Assembly: GCF_000189255.1 (NCBI RefSeq)
Contig: NZ_AEVS01000015.1
Span: 18,790 to 82,789, forward strand
From: Vibrio brasiliensis LMG 20546
GTDB taxonomy: Bacteria; Pseudomonadota; Gammaproteobacteria; Enterobacterales; Vibrionaceae
DNA: 64,000 nt
Direction of reading: 5' to 3'
The position numbers and the translations under genes were made by a program. The notes under the pieces are model-generated. The model was not told the DNA's origin. It saw nothing but the letters and a program-made list of their open reading frames with translations, and did no database searches. Positions 46,194-54,805 of the stretch are shown here, one piece after another (the stretch's first letter is position 1; each line of letters opens with the position of its first letter).

Positions 46194-47261
46194 TTACTGA
46201 GCTGGAGCGTTCATTTGACCAGTTGTCAAAGGATCAACATCAAGGTCAGTGACCTCTTCTATGAACTCTTCAACCACTTGCTCGACTTCTTCATCATCTT
46301 GGTCAAAGTAAGCAAGGTGGAAGATTGCGTCACCTTCATTGACCAGTGGTAGTGTCTGCTGACCGATAACAATACCGCCTTTACGAGCGGTTAGCTCGAT
46401 CTCACTGTGGCCTAATGGCGCACTGATGTAGGCAAGTACTTGTCCTTTCTCTACTTTTTCACCCAGAGTCACAACAGTACGTAAAATACCGTCGCTCTCT
46501 GCGCGAAGCCAGCTAGTGGACTTAGCAATAACTGGTGTTGGAAGCTTTTTACGGCTCGAACGCAGCATGCCAATAGCTTGCATTACACGCTGAACACCAA
46601 TAAAACCAGCACTGATGCAAATTGGCTCAAAGCGTAATGCTTCACCAGCTTCATAAGTCAGAACCGGAATGCCCAGGCGTTCTGCTTCGCTACGCAGAGA
46701 ACCATCACGTAGTGGAGCATCGACTATCACTGGCGTAGCGAACGCCTGAGCAATACGAAGCGTCTCTGGGTTACTTAAATCCGCACGAATCTGCGGTAAG
46801 TTGGTACGGTGAATTGCACCAGTATGTAAGTCCAGAATGTAATCACAGCGCTTTGCTACCTGAGAGAAAAAAGTGTTCGCCATGCGTGAAGCAAGAGAAC
46901 CTTTTTCACTGCCCGGGAAGCAGCGGTTTAAATCGCGTCTGTCTGGTAGATAGCGCGATTTATGAATAAAGCCAAACACGTTAACGATAGGTACAGCGAT
47001 CACGGTCCCTTTGAGCTTGTCAGCATCAATGGTGTTGATCAGTTGTCGCACAATTTCAACGCCGTTGAGCTCATCGCCATGGATAGCAGCGTTGACCATA
47101 AGCACTGGCCCCGCTTGCTTACCGTTGATAATCTCAACCGGAATCGATAATGGTGAATGGGTATAAAGCTTGGCAGCTTCTAACTCAATGACCTTACGTT
47201 CTCCCGGTGAGACTGACTCACCGAGAAATTCAAACACGCTATTCTTTTTAGCCTTTGCCAC
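46194..47261 (-). CDS. Succinylglutamate desuccinylase/aspartoacylase family protein
   Basis: M14-like zinc hydrolase of about 355 aa. Zinc ligands are seen in [15 protein letters not shown] (H, E) and [13 protein letters not shown]; a C-terminal barrel ([22 protein letters not shown]) resembles biotinyl-lipoyl folds. The GTG at 47261 is preferred since AGGA lies 9 bases upstream and it makes a 14-base overlap with rimK; the open frame runs further into rimK. It follows rimB and rimK and could trim or modify the glutamate products of that system; that is inference from the operon only. Confidence 0.85.
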   Translation of the reverse strand: MAKAKKNSVFEFLGESVSPGERKVIELEAAKLYTHSPLSIPVEIINGKQAGPVLMVNAAIHGDELNGVEIVRQLINTIDADKLKGTVIAVPIVNVFGFIHKSRYLPDRRDLNRCFPGSEKGSLASRMANTFFSQVAKRCDYILDLHTGAIHRTNLPQIRADLSNPETLRIAQAFATPVIVDAPLRDGSLRSEAERLGIPVLTYEAGEALRFEPICISAGFIGVQRVMQAIGMLRSSRKKLPTPVIAKSTSWLRAESDGILRTVVTLGEKVEKGQVLAYISAPLGHSEIELTARKGGIVIGQQTLPLVNEGDAIFHLAYFDQDDEEVEQVVEEFIEEVTDLDVDPLTTGQMNAPAQ

Positions 47262-48153
47262 GAGTTTTAGTCCTTTTACTTGCCGCATTTTTCTCAATGA
47301 ATTCGACAATCATTCCAGCAATGTCTTTACCAGTTGCGGCCTCAATACCTTCAAGACCTGGAGATGAGTTTACTTCCATGACTAATGGACCACGGTCTGA
47401 TCTTAGGAGATCAACCCCAGCCACATTTAGACCCATTATTTTCGCTGCTGCTACCGCTGTGCGGCGTTCTTCCGGAGTAATTTTAACCAGAGATGCGCTA
47501 CCGCCACGGTGTAGGTTAGAGCGGAACTCACCTTCTGCACCTTGACGTTTCATCGCTGCAATAACTTTATCACCCAGAACAAAACAACGAATATCCGCGC
47601 CGCCAGCTTCTTTGATGTATTCCTGCACCATGATGTTGGCTTTCAGGCCCATGAAGGCTTCAACAACACTTTCAGCTGCTTTACGCGTTTCTGCTAGTAC
47701 AACCCCGATGCCTTGAGTACCTTCAAGTAGCTTGATCACAACTGGGGCACCACCAACCATGTCTAGTAGATCTTTGACATCGTCTGGTTTGCTTGCAAAG
47801 CCAGTGATCGGCATACCAATGCCTTTACGTGATAGCAACTGCATTGAACGCAACTTGTCACGTGAGCGTGTAATCGCCACCGATTCGTTAACCGGGTATA
47901 CACCCATCATTTCGAATTGACGCAATACTGCAGTACCGTAAAAGGTAACAGATGCACCGATTCGAGGAACAATCGCGTCAAAGCCAGATAGCTCTTCACC
48001 TTTGAAGTGAATTTCTGGTTTTTCTGAGTTGATATTCATATAACAACGTAGCGCATCAATCACTTTAACTTCGTGACCACGGTTTTGAGCCGCTTCAATT
48101 AGGCGCTTAGTTGAGTAAAGGTTCGCGTTGCGAGACAGAATACCAATTTTCAT
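47248..48153 (-). CDS. rimK: Alpha-L-glutamate ligase RimK
   Basis: ATP-grasp enzyme, 301 aa, that adds glutamate residues to the C-terminus of ribosomal protein S6 (and makes poly-glutamate in vitro). ATP-grasp features include [18 protein letters not shown] and [26 protein letters not shown]. Length equals E. coli RimK (300). It overlaps rimB by one base at its start and the desuccinylase-like gene at its end. Confidence 0.95.
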   Translation of the reverse strand: MKIGILSRNANLYSTKRLIEAAQNRGHEVKVIDALRCYMNINSEKPEIHFKGEELSGFDAIVPRIGASVTFYGTAVLRQFEMMGVYPVNESVAITRSRDKLRSMQLLSRKGIGMPITGFASKPDDVKDLLDMVGGAPVVIKLLEGTQGIGVVLAETRKAAESVVEAFMGLKANIMVQEYIKEAGGADIRCFVLGDKVIAAMKRQGAEGEFRSNLHRGGSASLVKITPEERRTAVAAAKIMGLNVAGVDLLRSDRGPLVMEVNSSPGLEGIEAATGKDIAGMIVEFIEKNAASKRTKTRGKG

Positions 48154-48593
48154 TATTTGTTTTCCTCGAAAGGGACTAAAAACGATTCTACAGGGTCGAC
48201 GATGATGCGGTTGTGCATTGCTGTTCGACCTAATAACATGCGAAATGCCATGTTTTCACGATTAGTTAAAGTAATTTCGATTGGCCAACTTTCTCCGCCA
48301 ATTCTCAATTCTGACTCGATGACATAGCGTGATTCTTCATGTCCACCTGAATCACGTACGATGCGCTCGTCAATTACTTTAGCTTCACATACAGTTTCAA
48401 TATCCGTGTTATGTTGCATTGGGTGGATCCAGAATCTAACCCAAAGAGCTTCGTCCTTCTTAAAGCTCTCTACTTTGAATGCGTGTAAGCATGAGGTCCT
48501 GGCTCCGGTATCGATTTTTGCATTAATTTCTTCAATACCTAAACCCGGCAGGCTAAGAGTTTCTCGCCAACCTACTAATAGTTTTTCTTTCAT
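48153..48593 (-). CDS. rimB: Retropepsin-like RimB (ATP-dependent zinc protease family)
   Basis: Small aspartic protease-like protein of 146 aa with the catalytic motif [10 protein letters not shown] (Asp28) and a retropepsin-like second half ([16 protein letters not shown]). In Pseudomonas a homologue in the rimABK operon modulates RimK activity. First gene of the rimB-rimK-desuccinylase operon, coupled to rimK through overlapping stop and start codons. Confidence 0.88.
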   Translation of the reverse strand: MKEKLLVGWRETLSLPGLGIEEINAKIDTGARTSCLHAFKVESFKKDEALWVRFWIHPMQHNTDIETVCEAKVIDERIVRDSGGHEESRYVIESELRIGGESWPIEITLTNRENMAFRMLLGRTAMHNRIIVDPVESFLVPFEENK

Positions 48594-48813
48594 CGCAGTA
48601 ACAATATATTTAGAGAGAATTTAAGATGCTCTAGTGATGCGAGCATCCCCGACATAACACGGTGACTACCGATTATATGGCTTGAAGAGGGTATTAGAAT
48701 GTACCCTAAGGCGCTTCAAGGACGGCGACTGTAGCAACCATGTTCTAGTGTGACTAACGAAAAAAAATATTCGTCACAACAAAATATTTTTATCAAACAT
48801 TAGTACAAGATAC

Positions 48814-48846
48814 AAAAAAAGCCAGCTAATGCGAGCTGGCTTTTTT
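48814..48846 (-). terminator. Terminator of pepD (bidirectional shape)
   Basis: GCCAGCT / AGCTGGC stem with an AATGCG loop, with seven A's on one side and six T's on the other. It lies 30 bases after the pepD stop on the minus strand. Confidence 0.9.
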
Positions 48847-48876
48847 GATTAGTTTTTCTAATGATTTGTGGGTGGG

Positions 48877-50346
48877 CTACTTGTTTGGAATTGCCTCAAG
48901 TAATGCCACCATTTGATCCCAGAAAAGCGCGACAGTATCGATCTTCACTTTCTCATCAGGAGAGTGAGGGAACTTAATCGTTGGGCCGAAAGAAACCATA
49001 TCCATGTTCGGGTAAGGTTCTTTGAACAGACCACATTCCAGACCTGCGTGAATAACCATGATGTTTGGTTTATGACCGTAGATACCTTCATACATGTCAC
49101 GGAAAATTGCCATGATTTCTGAGTCAGCATCAGGTTTCCAACCAGGATACGCACCAGAGAATTCGATGTTTGCACCTGCAAGGTCTGCCACTGAAGTCAG
49201 CATGCCTTCAACCTGTTGACGGCCAGAGTCGATCAGTGAACGAACCAGACACAGTACGTTGATACGGTTCTCTTCAGTAGTCACGACACCTACGTTCAGA
49301 GAGGTTTCTACAACACCTTCAATTTCATCGCTCATGCGAATCACGCCGTTTGGACAAGCGTTTAGTGCTGCGATAAAGCGTTGTTGATCTGCAATAGACA
49401 GCGCCTGAGCATCTGTTTCAATTGATTGATTAAAAGAGACGATGTCTGTTTCTACTTTACCTAGCTCAGTTTTTAGCAGGTTAGTGTAGAACTCGAAAAG
49501 CTCAGCCAGCTTAGCTTCATTCTCTGCAGGAACAGCAACGGTAACGAAAGCCTCACGAGGGATTGCGTTGCGCAGGCTACCACCACGGAATTCTACCAGA
49601 CGAAGATCAAGTTCCTGAGCGTGGCCAGCTAAGAAGCGAGCAAGGAGCTTGTTTGCGTTGCCGCGACCTGTGTGAATATCACAGCCAGAGTGGCCGCCCT
49701 TTAGTCCTTTCAGAATAAGTTGGCGAGTTACAAGACCAGCGGGGATTGCTTCGCGAGTAATATCGAATGCCATCTCACCATCAATGCCGCCAGCACAACC
49801 CATGTAGACTTCGCCTTCCTGCTCAGAGTCAGTATTAAGAAGGATGTCGCCTTCTAGCCAACCCTCTTGCAGACCAAATGCGCCAGTCATACCTGCTTCT
49901 TCATCAATAGTAAGCAGAACTTCAATTGGACCATGCTTGATTTCAGTTGAAGCCAGTACCGCTAAACAAGAAGCCATGCCAATGCCGTTATCAGCACCTA
50001 GCGTTGTTCCTTTTGCCGTTACCCATTCACCGTCGATGTATGGCTGGATAGCGTCTTTTTCGAAATCATGATCAGTGTCTTCATTCTTCTGAGGCACCAT
50101 ATCGATATGCGCCTGGAGAACGACACCTTTCTTGTTTTCCATGCCTGGTGTAGCAGGCTTCTTGATAAATACGTTACCAGTTGGATCACGACGAACATCT
50201 AAGCCTTGCTCTGTAGCCCAGTTAACAATGTACTGTGCCAGGGCTTCTTCATGTTTTGAAGGGTGAGGAATAGAACAGATCTTATCGAAAAACTGCCATA
50301 GTGGAGCAGGTGATAAGTTGCTGATTTCAGAATGGAATTCAGACAC
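48877..50346 (-). CDS. pepD: Aminoacyl-histidine dipeptidase PepD (peptidase D)
   Basis: Cytosolic M20-family di-zinc dipeptidase (carnosinase-like), 489 aa. Zinc ligands are in VLQAHIDMVPQ, LGADNGIGMA, IDEEAGMTGA and IHAGLECGLF; the dimerisation (lid) domain follows KGGHSGCDIHTGRGNANKLL. The start MSEFHSEISNLSPAPLWQFF is typical, with AAGGAG just upstream. Monocistronic, with a terminator after it. Confidence 0.97.
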   Translation of the reverse strand: MSEFHSEISNLSPAPLWQFFDKICSIPHPSKHEEALAQYIVNWATEQGLDVRRDPTGNVFIKKPATPGMENKKGVVLQAHIDMVPQKNEDTDHDFEKDAIQPYIDGEWVTAKGTTLGADNGIGMASCLAVLASTEIKHGPIEVLLTIDEEAGMTGAFGLQEGWLEGDILLNTDSEQEGEVYMGCAGGIDGEMAFDITREAIPAGLVTRQLILKGLKGGHSGCDIHTGRGNANKLLARFLAGHAQELDLRLVEFRGGSLRNAIPREAFVTVAVPAENEAKLAELFEFYTNLLKTELGKVETDIVSFNQSIETDAQALSIADQQRFIAALNACPNGVIRMSDEIEGVVETSLNVGVVTTEENRINVLCLVRSLIDSGRQQVEGMLTSVADLAGANIEFSGAYPGWKPDADSEIMAIFRDMYEGIYGHKPNIMVIHAGLECGLFKEPYPNMDMVSFGPTIKFPHSPDEKVKIDTVALFWDQMVALLEAIPNK

Positions 50347-50611
50347 GGATGACTCCTTATTGAGAATAATGCCAGATCTTATGATTTATAATCTAAATAT
50401 ATCGGAAGATTAATCTGCATCTGGCCTATTAAGTAGAGGCACAGAATATCACTCCCAGAGTCGAGGGTGTAGCGAAACAACCTCTGAAATGTTTCGTTGT
50501 TATCACAGATTATAGATTTGCTGCGATCGCCTTATGTGGCTAGGTTCTTATGTGATTGTAGGAAAACAAACTCAAAGGCTGATAATTCTGTAATTAAATT
50601 ACGAAAATATA

Positions 50612-50625
50612 ATGATCTTAATCAA
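50612..50625. promoter_or_regulatory. FNR-like site
   Basis: ATGATCTTAATCAA fits TTGAT-N4-ATCAA at nine of ten informative bases. Position is about 75-85 bases before the likely start point. Confidence 0.4.
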
Positions 50626-50638
50626 GTTTTAAACTTTT

Positions 50639-50654
50639 TGTGACTTTTGTCACT
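50639..50654. promoter_or_regulatory. CRP-like site of the small ORF unit
   Basis: TGTGACTTTTGTCACT matches TGTGA-N6-TCACA at nine of ten bases and contains the perfect inverted repeat GTGAC / GTCAC. It is centred about 50 bases before the presumed start of transcription. Confidence 0.65.
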
Positions 50655-50661
50655 TTTGTGC

Positions 50662-50689
50662 TTGTAATTAATTTTCTTTGGGGTATATT
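50662..50689 (+). promoter_or_regulatory. Promoter candidate for the small ORF unit
   Basis: TTGTAA (from 50662) and TATATT (50684-50689) are 16 bases apart, just downstream of the CRP-like site. Confidence 0.5.
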
Positions 50690-50807
50690 TATAACCAACT
50701 TCGAAAGCGAAGAGAAAATGCTCAAAGGATGAGTCCGATTTGTCGCCTCCAAGGAACCGAGAAATCAATATTTGTTATCTGTTTTAATTGATTTAGAAGG
50801 TGATGTT

Positions 50808-50894
50808 ATGAAAGGTTTACCAAGTGCAGCGTTCTGGCTAAACAGCTCTGTTTACACAGGCAGCTTTACTTACCCAACAAGCTTCGGTTACTAA
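50808..50894 (+). CDS. 28-aa small protein, possibly VcdP-like
   Basis: Short ORF encoding a 28-residue peptide beginning MKGLPSAAFWLNSS, rich in aromatic residues and Ser/Thr, and ending in SFGY. It has a strong AGAAGGTGA ribosome binding site 5-13 bases upstream, an ATG start, and a transcription unit of its own with a CRP-like site upstream and a terminator downstream. The peptide has no signal sequence or clear membrane helix. The arrangement resembles V. cholerae VcdRP, a CRP-controlled dual-function RNA whose 29-aa product VcdP acts on citrate synthase. I recall the design but cannot confirm the peptide sequence, so homology is a hypothesis. Confidence 0.65.
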   Translation: MKGLPSAAFWLNSSVYTGSFTYPTSFGY

Positions 50895-51006
50895 CCACAA
50901 GCTTGTCACTCTCGAACAGTTTGTTCACCCCTATTATTGGAATTTTTTACGGCTCCTAATAGCTGACATGATTCAACCGCCACTCAATATGAGTGGCGTT
51001 TTTTTA
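50895..51006 (+). ncRNA. Possible regulatory RNA in the 3' part of the small ORF unit
   Basis: Between the 28-codon stop and the terminator, CACCCCTA (50926-50933) lies in a region predicted to be single-stranded just before an imperfect CTATTA / TAATAG stem. A CCCC run of this kind can pair with Shine-Dalgarno sequences. The region could act as a base-pairing sRNA, as the VcdR part of VcdRP does on PTS transporter mRNAs. Start and processing sites are unknown. Confidence 0.4.
50978..51006 (+). terminator. Terminator of the small ORF unit
   Basis: CGCCACTC / GAGTGGCG perfect stem with an AATAT loop followed by seven T's: a strong rho-independent terminator with the U tail that Hfq-binding sRNAs need. 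Confidence 0.95.
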
Positions 51007-51361
51007 TCTGCTGCATATCTCCCCAAAAACTTCGTGGTTTATCGCTATCACTCAAAGTCTTCGTTTTTTATTCGTGTAAACACATACTATTTAGAGCTGA
51101 TATCGCTAAATTGACGCTGAAAGTTTACGACATAGTGCAAAAAAACATCTTTTTGAAAATATCGGCAATTTCAACCTTAATGACTGATATGGAAGAAAAA
51201 ATCACACCTACCTCCCAATGTCTTTTGTTTGAAATGTCACTTCATAGTAAGAAATATTGATTAGAGTCATAATTCTATCTGGAATTTACTATTTGATGAC
51301 TTTATAATTCGAGCCAATCGATTACGCAACCGTTTACTTTTTACCCTTTTAGGATTCGATC
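51007..51361. other. Gap upstream of the purine permease
   Basis: 355 AT-rich bases with no gene. Only the PurR-like box near its right end was recognised; no purine riboswitch fold was found. Confidence 0.6.
51324..51339. promoter_or_regulatory. PurR-like box upstream of the purine permease
   Basis: ACGCAACCGTTTACTT matches the consensus ACGCAAACGTTTGCGT at 13 of 16 positions. It is 23 bases before the start codon. Confidence 0.65.
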
Positions 51362-52651
51362 ATGTTCGAAAAACTGTTCAAGCTCAGTGAGAACGGCACT
51401 AACGTTAAAACTGAGATTATCGCCGGTATTACCACTTTCCTGACGATGGCTTACATCATTTTTGTAAACCCAGCAATGCTAGCTGACGCAGGTATGGATA
51501 AAGGTGCTGTGTTTGTAGCGACCTGTCTTGCAGCAGCAATTGGCTGTTTTATCATGGGCTTTGTTGCTAACTACCCAATTGCACTAGCTCCAGGTATGGG
51601 CTTGAATGCCTTCTTTACCTACGGTGTGGTTTTAGGCATGGGCCACTCTTGGCAAGTAGCGCTAGGTGCGGTGTTTGTCTCAGGTATTATCTTCATGGCG
51701 TTGAGTGTTTTTAAGATCCGTGAGTGGATTATTAACTCAATCCCAATGGCACTGCGTACCGGTATCTCCGCAGGTATCGGTCTTTTCCTGGCTTTCATTG
51801 GTCTGCAAAACTCAGGTATCGTCGTTGATAACCCAGCAACGCTAGTTGGTCTTGGTCATATCACTGGCTTACAACCAGCACTTGCTGCACTAGGTTTCTT
51901 CCTGACGATCGGTCTGGTATATCGCGGCGTTCGTGGTGCGGTAATGATTGCAATCCTGATTATCACAGCTCTTGGCTTGATGCTTGGTGACGTTCAGTGG
52001 GGCGGTATCATGTCTACTCCACCAAGCGTAGCGCCAACGTTTATGCAGATGAATATTGCTGACGTATTTGAAGTCGGTATGATTTCAGTGGTATTCGCAT
52101 TCCTTTTTGTTGACCTGTTTGACACTGCTGGCACGTTAGTTGGCGTAGCGAGCAAAGCTAACCTTATTAAAGAAGATGGAAAACTACCTCGCCTGAGCAA
52201 AGCACTTCTTGCTGACTCAACGGCTACTTCTGTGGGTGCGATGATCGGTACTTCAAGTACTACATCATATGTTGAATCGACAGCGGGTGTTGCAGCTGGT
52301 GGCCGTACTGGTCTGACTGCGGTTGTTGTTGGTGTGATGTTCCTGTTAGCGCTGTTCTTCTCGCCATTAGCAGGAATGATTCCAGCGTACGCAACAGCTG
52401 GCGCGCTATTCTATGTCGCTATTCTGATGATGTCTGGCCTGGTAAGCGTAGACTGGCGTGACCTAACGGAAGCGGCTCCAGTCGTTGTGACTTGTTTACT
52501 GATGCCTCTGACTTACTCTATTGCTGAAGGCATTGCACTTGGCTTTATCTCTTACGCTGCGATCAAACTACTAAGTGGTAAAGGTCGTGATGTATCCATT
52601 AGCGTTTGGGTTCTATCTGCAGTATTTATCATTAAGTATCTTGTCGCTTAA
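51362..52651 (+). CDS. AzgA-type purine (adenine/guanine/hypoxanthine) permease
   Basis: Inner-membrane nucleobase transporter of 429 aa, about 12-14 helices. It begins MFEKLFKLSENGTNVKTEIIAGITTFLTMAYIIFVNP and has VDLFDTAGTLVGVA and STTSYVESTAGVAAGGRTGLTA, as in the AdeP/GhxP group of the NCS2/AzgA family; these are proton symporters for adenine or for guanine and hypoxanthine. Which base is preferred cannot be told. A PurR-like box upstream and gpt downstream support a purine salvage role. Confidence 0.92.
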   Translation: MFEKLFKLSENGTNVKTEIIAGITTFLTMAYIIFVNPAMLADAGMDKGAVFVATCLAAAIGCFIMGFVANYPIALAPGMGLNAFFTYGVVLGMGHSWQVALGAVFVSGIIFMALSVFKIREWIINSIPMALRTGISAGIGLFLAFIGLQNSGIVVDNPATLVGLGHITGLQPALAALGFFLTIGLVYRGVRGAVMIAILIITALGLMLGDVQWGGIMSTPPSVAPTFMQMNIADVFEVGMISVVFAFLFVDLFDTAGTLVGVASKANLIKEDGKLPRLSKALLADSTATSVGAMIGTSSTTSYVESTAGVAAGGRTGLTAVVVGVMFLLALFFSPLAGMIPAYATAGALFYVAILMMSGLVSVDWRDLTEAAPVVVTCLLMPLTYSIAEGIALGFISYAAIKLLSGKGRDVSISVWVLSAVFIIKYLVA

Positions 52652-52703
52652 ACAACTAAGCTAGTGATTTCGTTCGCTAGTTAGCTACAAATGCACTATT
52701 TTT

Positions 52704-52739
52704 CGCCATAACAGCGCAACTGTTATGGCGATTATTTTT
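52704..52739 (+). terminator. Terminator after the purine permease
   Basis: Perfect 11-bp stem CGCCATAACAG / CTGTTATGGCG, loop CGCAA, then ATTATTTTT. Confidence 0.92.
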
Positions 52740-52773
52740 GTAATTGGGAGATATTCCCCATTGGTATTGTAAG

Positions 52774-52801
52774 ACGCATCCGTTAAAATAATCGTTTGCG
52801 T
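52774..52801. promoter_or_regulatory. Two PurR-like boxes upstream of gpt
   Basis: ACGCATCCGTTAAAAT (52774-52789, weak) overlaps a second site whose reverse strand reads ACGCAAACGATTATTT (52786-52801), with a perfect ACGCAAACG half. Confidence 0.5.
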
Positions 52802-52891
52802 AGCTTTTCCCCAGACATGTCTGGTGCAATCGTCCTGAGTTTCTCGACGCGTTGCTGGGATGCAGATTTTAAAAATTATTAGGTTATTACA

Positions 52892-53356
52892 ATGAGTAAA
52901 AAATTCATCATCACTTGGGACCAAATGCACACACTTTGTCGCGAACTGGCTGAAAAACAGATGCCAGCAGAGCAGTGGAAAGGTATTTGGGCAGTGAGCC
53001 GTGGCGGTCTTGTTCCTGGTGCAATCCTTGCCCGTGAACTGGGTATTCGTCATGTTGATACTATCTGTATCTCTAGCTACGATCATGATCACCAGCGTGA
53101 TATGACAGTAGTTAAAGCACCAGAGGGTGACGGTGAAGGTTTCCTAATCGTTGAAGACCTAGTAGACAGTGGTGACACAGCGCGTAAATTGCGTGAAATG
53201 TACCCGAAAGCAAAACTGATTGCAGTTTGTGCTAAGCCTGCAGGTGTTGAACTGCTGGATGACTACGTAGTGGATATCGCTCAGGACACATGGATTGAGC
53301 AACCTTGGGATATGTCAATTCAGTACATTGAGCCAATCAACCGCAAGCAAAAGTAG
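52892..53356 (+). CDS. gpt: Xanthine-guanine phosphoribosyltransferase
   Basis: Purine salvage enzyme converting guanine, xanthine and hypoxanthine to nucleotides with PRPP, 154 aa. The PRPP-binding motif is [13 protein letters not shown]; the N-terminal [31 protein letters not shown] and C-terminal [10 protein letters not shown] are near-identical to E. coli Gpt. In E. coli, as here, frsA follows. Peripheral to the membrane in E. coli. PurR-like boxes lie upstream. Confidence 0.97.
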   Translation: MSKKFIITWDQMHTLCRELAEKQMPAEQWKGIWAVSRGGLVPGAILARELGIRHVDTICISSYDHDHQRDMTVVKAPEGDGEGFLIVEDLVDSGDTARKLREMYPKAKLIAVCAKPAGVELLDDYVVDIAQDTWIEQPWDMSIQYIEPINRKQK

Positions 53357-53390
53357 TCGCCAGATTGATAACTCGGCAAATTATTGATGA

Positions 53391-53417
53391 ATGACCCTTT
53401 ATTGGGTCATTTTTTTT
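53391..53417 (+). terminator. Terminator after gpt
   Basis: ATGACCC / GGGTCAT stem, six-base loop, then seven T's. Confidence 0.92.
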
Positions 53418-53455
53418 ATTACTATTTAGGAAATGATTTTAATTAGGTTGTATTA

Positions 53456-54703
53456 ATGTCCGAGGAAGTCAGTAAGAATCTCTCAGAAACGCTCTTTGCT
53501 AACCATAAACAGGCAAGAGAGACTTCTGCGTTGACCCAGTATATGCCAACGAGCGAGAGCTTCTTAGAAGAGAAACAGCAGCAAGATGGTTACAAATGGT
53601 ACCGTAACCTACGCCGTATGCAGTGGGCTTGGCAGGGATTAGACCCTATCGAAATAGAAGCAGTACTGGCAAAAATTGCCGCCTCGAAGCACTCACGCAC
53701 TCATGATGACTGGCTAGATACCGTGATGGGCTATCACAGTGGTAACTGGACCTATGAGTGGACAAAGCTTGGCATGCTGCATCAGAAGCGTTCACATAAA
53801 TTGAAGGGAGAAGCGGCTGCAGATGAAATGTTTAATGCATCACTCTGTTTTAGCATAGCTGGTTACCCACACCTTAAAAATGATCGCCTTGCTACCCAGG
53901 CACAGGTGCTAGCCAGCAATGCCTACGCTGAAGCGAGCAAAAAGACCGGCTACATTGTTAAGCGAATCGAAGTTCCTTATCAAAACAAGAAGATCGTTGC
54001 TCACTTGCACCTAACCAGTACTGAGAAGCCTCAACCGGTCGTTATGGTTAGTGCAGGATTAGACAGCTTGCAAACGGATCTATGGAGTTTATTCCGTGAT
54101 CATCTGGCGAAGAAAAACATCGCCATGCTGACTGTCGACATGCCTTCTATTGGTCACAATGTGCACTGGAACCTGACCGAGGATTCTTCGTGTTTGCATC
54201 AGGTCGTTCTAAATGAACTGTACAGTATTCCTTGGGTTGATCATCATCGAGTGGGTTTAATCGGTCTTCGTTTTGGCGGTAACGCTATGGTGCGTTTGTC
54301 GTTTATGGAGCAGGATAAGATCAAAGCCTGTGTCTCGTTAGGTGCGCCCATTCACGATGTTCTGTCATCGCCAGCTAAGTTAAAGCAAATGCCTAAGATG
54401 TATCTGGATGTACTGGCTTCACGCTTAGGTAAGAGTGCCGTTGATATTAACAGTCTTGCGGGTCAGTTGATGGCGTGGTCATTAAAAGTTCAGGGGATTC
54501 TATCGAATCGTAAGACTCGCGTGCCAATCCTGGCAATGAGTTTAGAGAATGATCCGGTCTCACCATTTAGTGACAATCAGCTGGTAGCACTTTTTAGTGA
54601 CTACGGTAAAGCAAAGAAAATTACTGCTAAGACAATTACACAAGGCTATGAGCAATCCCTCGATTTAGCGATAAAGTGGTTGGAGGACGAGCTAATTAGA
54701 TGA
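53456..54703 (+). CDS. frsA: FrsA-family alpha/beta-hydrolase-fold protein
   Basis: Fermentation-respiration switch protein, 415 aa. The alpha/beta-hydrolase domain is in the C-terminal half, but the nucleophile elbow reads GLRFGGNAM with no serine, as in other FrsA proteins. FrsA binds unphosphorylated EIIA-Glc in enterobacteria and vibrios; a claimed pyruvate decarboxylase activity of the V. vulnificus protein has been disputed. The position between gpt and crl is conserved with E. coli. Confidence 0.93.
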   Translation: MSEEVSKNLSETLFANHKQARETSALTQYMPTSESFLEEKQQQDGYKWYRNLRRMQWAWQGLDPIEIEAVLAKIAASKHSRTHDDWLDTVMGYHSGNWTYEWTKLGMLHQKRSHKLKGEAAADEMFNASLCFSIAGYPHLKNDRLATQAQVLASNAYAEASKKTGYIVKRIEVPYQNKKIVAHLHLTSTEKPQPVVMVSAGLDSLQTDLWSLFRDHLAKKNIAMLTVDMPSIGHNVHWNLTEDSSCLHQVVLNELYSIPWVDHHRVGLIGLRFGGNAMVRLSFMEQDKIKACVSLGAPIHDVLSSPAKLKQMPKMYLDVLASRLGKSAVDINSLAGQLMAWSLKVQGILSNRKTRVPILAMSLENDPVSPFSDNQLVALFSDYGKAKKITAKTITQGYEQSLDLAIKWLEDELIR

Positions 54704-54805
54704 CATTTTTGGTAATTTAGACAACACTTAAACATATCGACTACCCAGACTTTTAAGTCCTGACGAGTGGTCGATAAAAATAAGTCAATGAATATGGAGA
54801 TTCAT

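Larger units (their letters stand above)
50347..50807. other. Gap upstream of the small ORF unit
   Basis: 461 bases without a larger gene. The left part is the pepD 5' region. The right part holds FNR-like and CRP-like sites, a promoter candidate, and the leader of the 28-codon gene with two small hairpins (50699-50712 and 50721-50733). Confidence 0.6.

Noticed and set aside
50697-50790. c-di-GMP (GEMM) or other known riboswitch in the leader of the small ORF
   Set aside because: The leader has two small hairpins, one with an AAAG loop, but not the conserved GEMM core or any other riboswitch core that I can recognise.
52685-53092. 135-codon minus-strand open frame across the gpt upstream region
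   Set aside because: It covers the permease terminator, the PurR-like boxes and half of gpt in antisense; translation has no family character.
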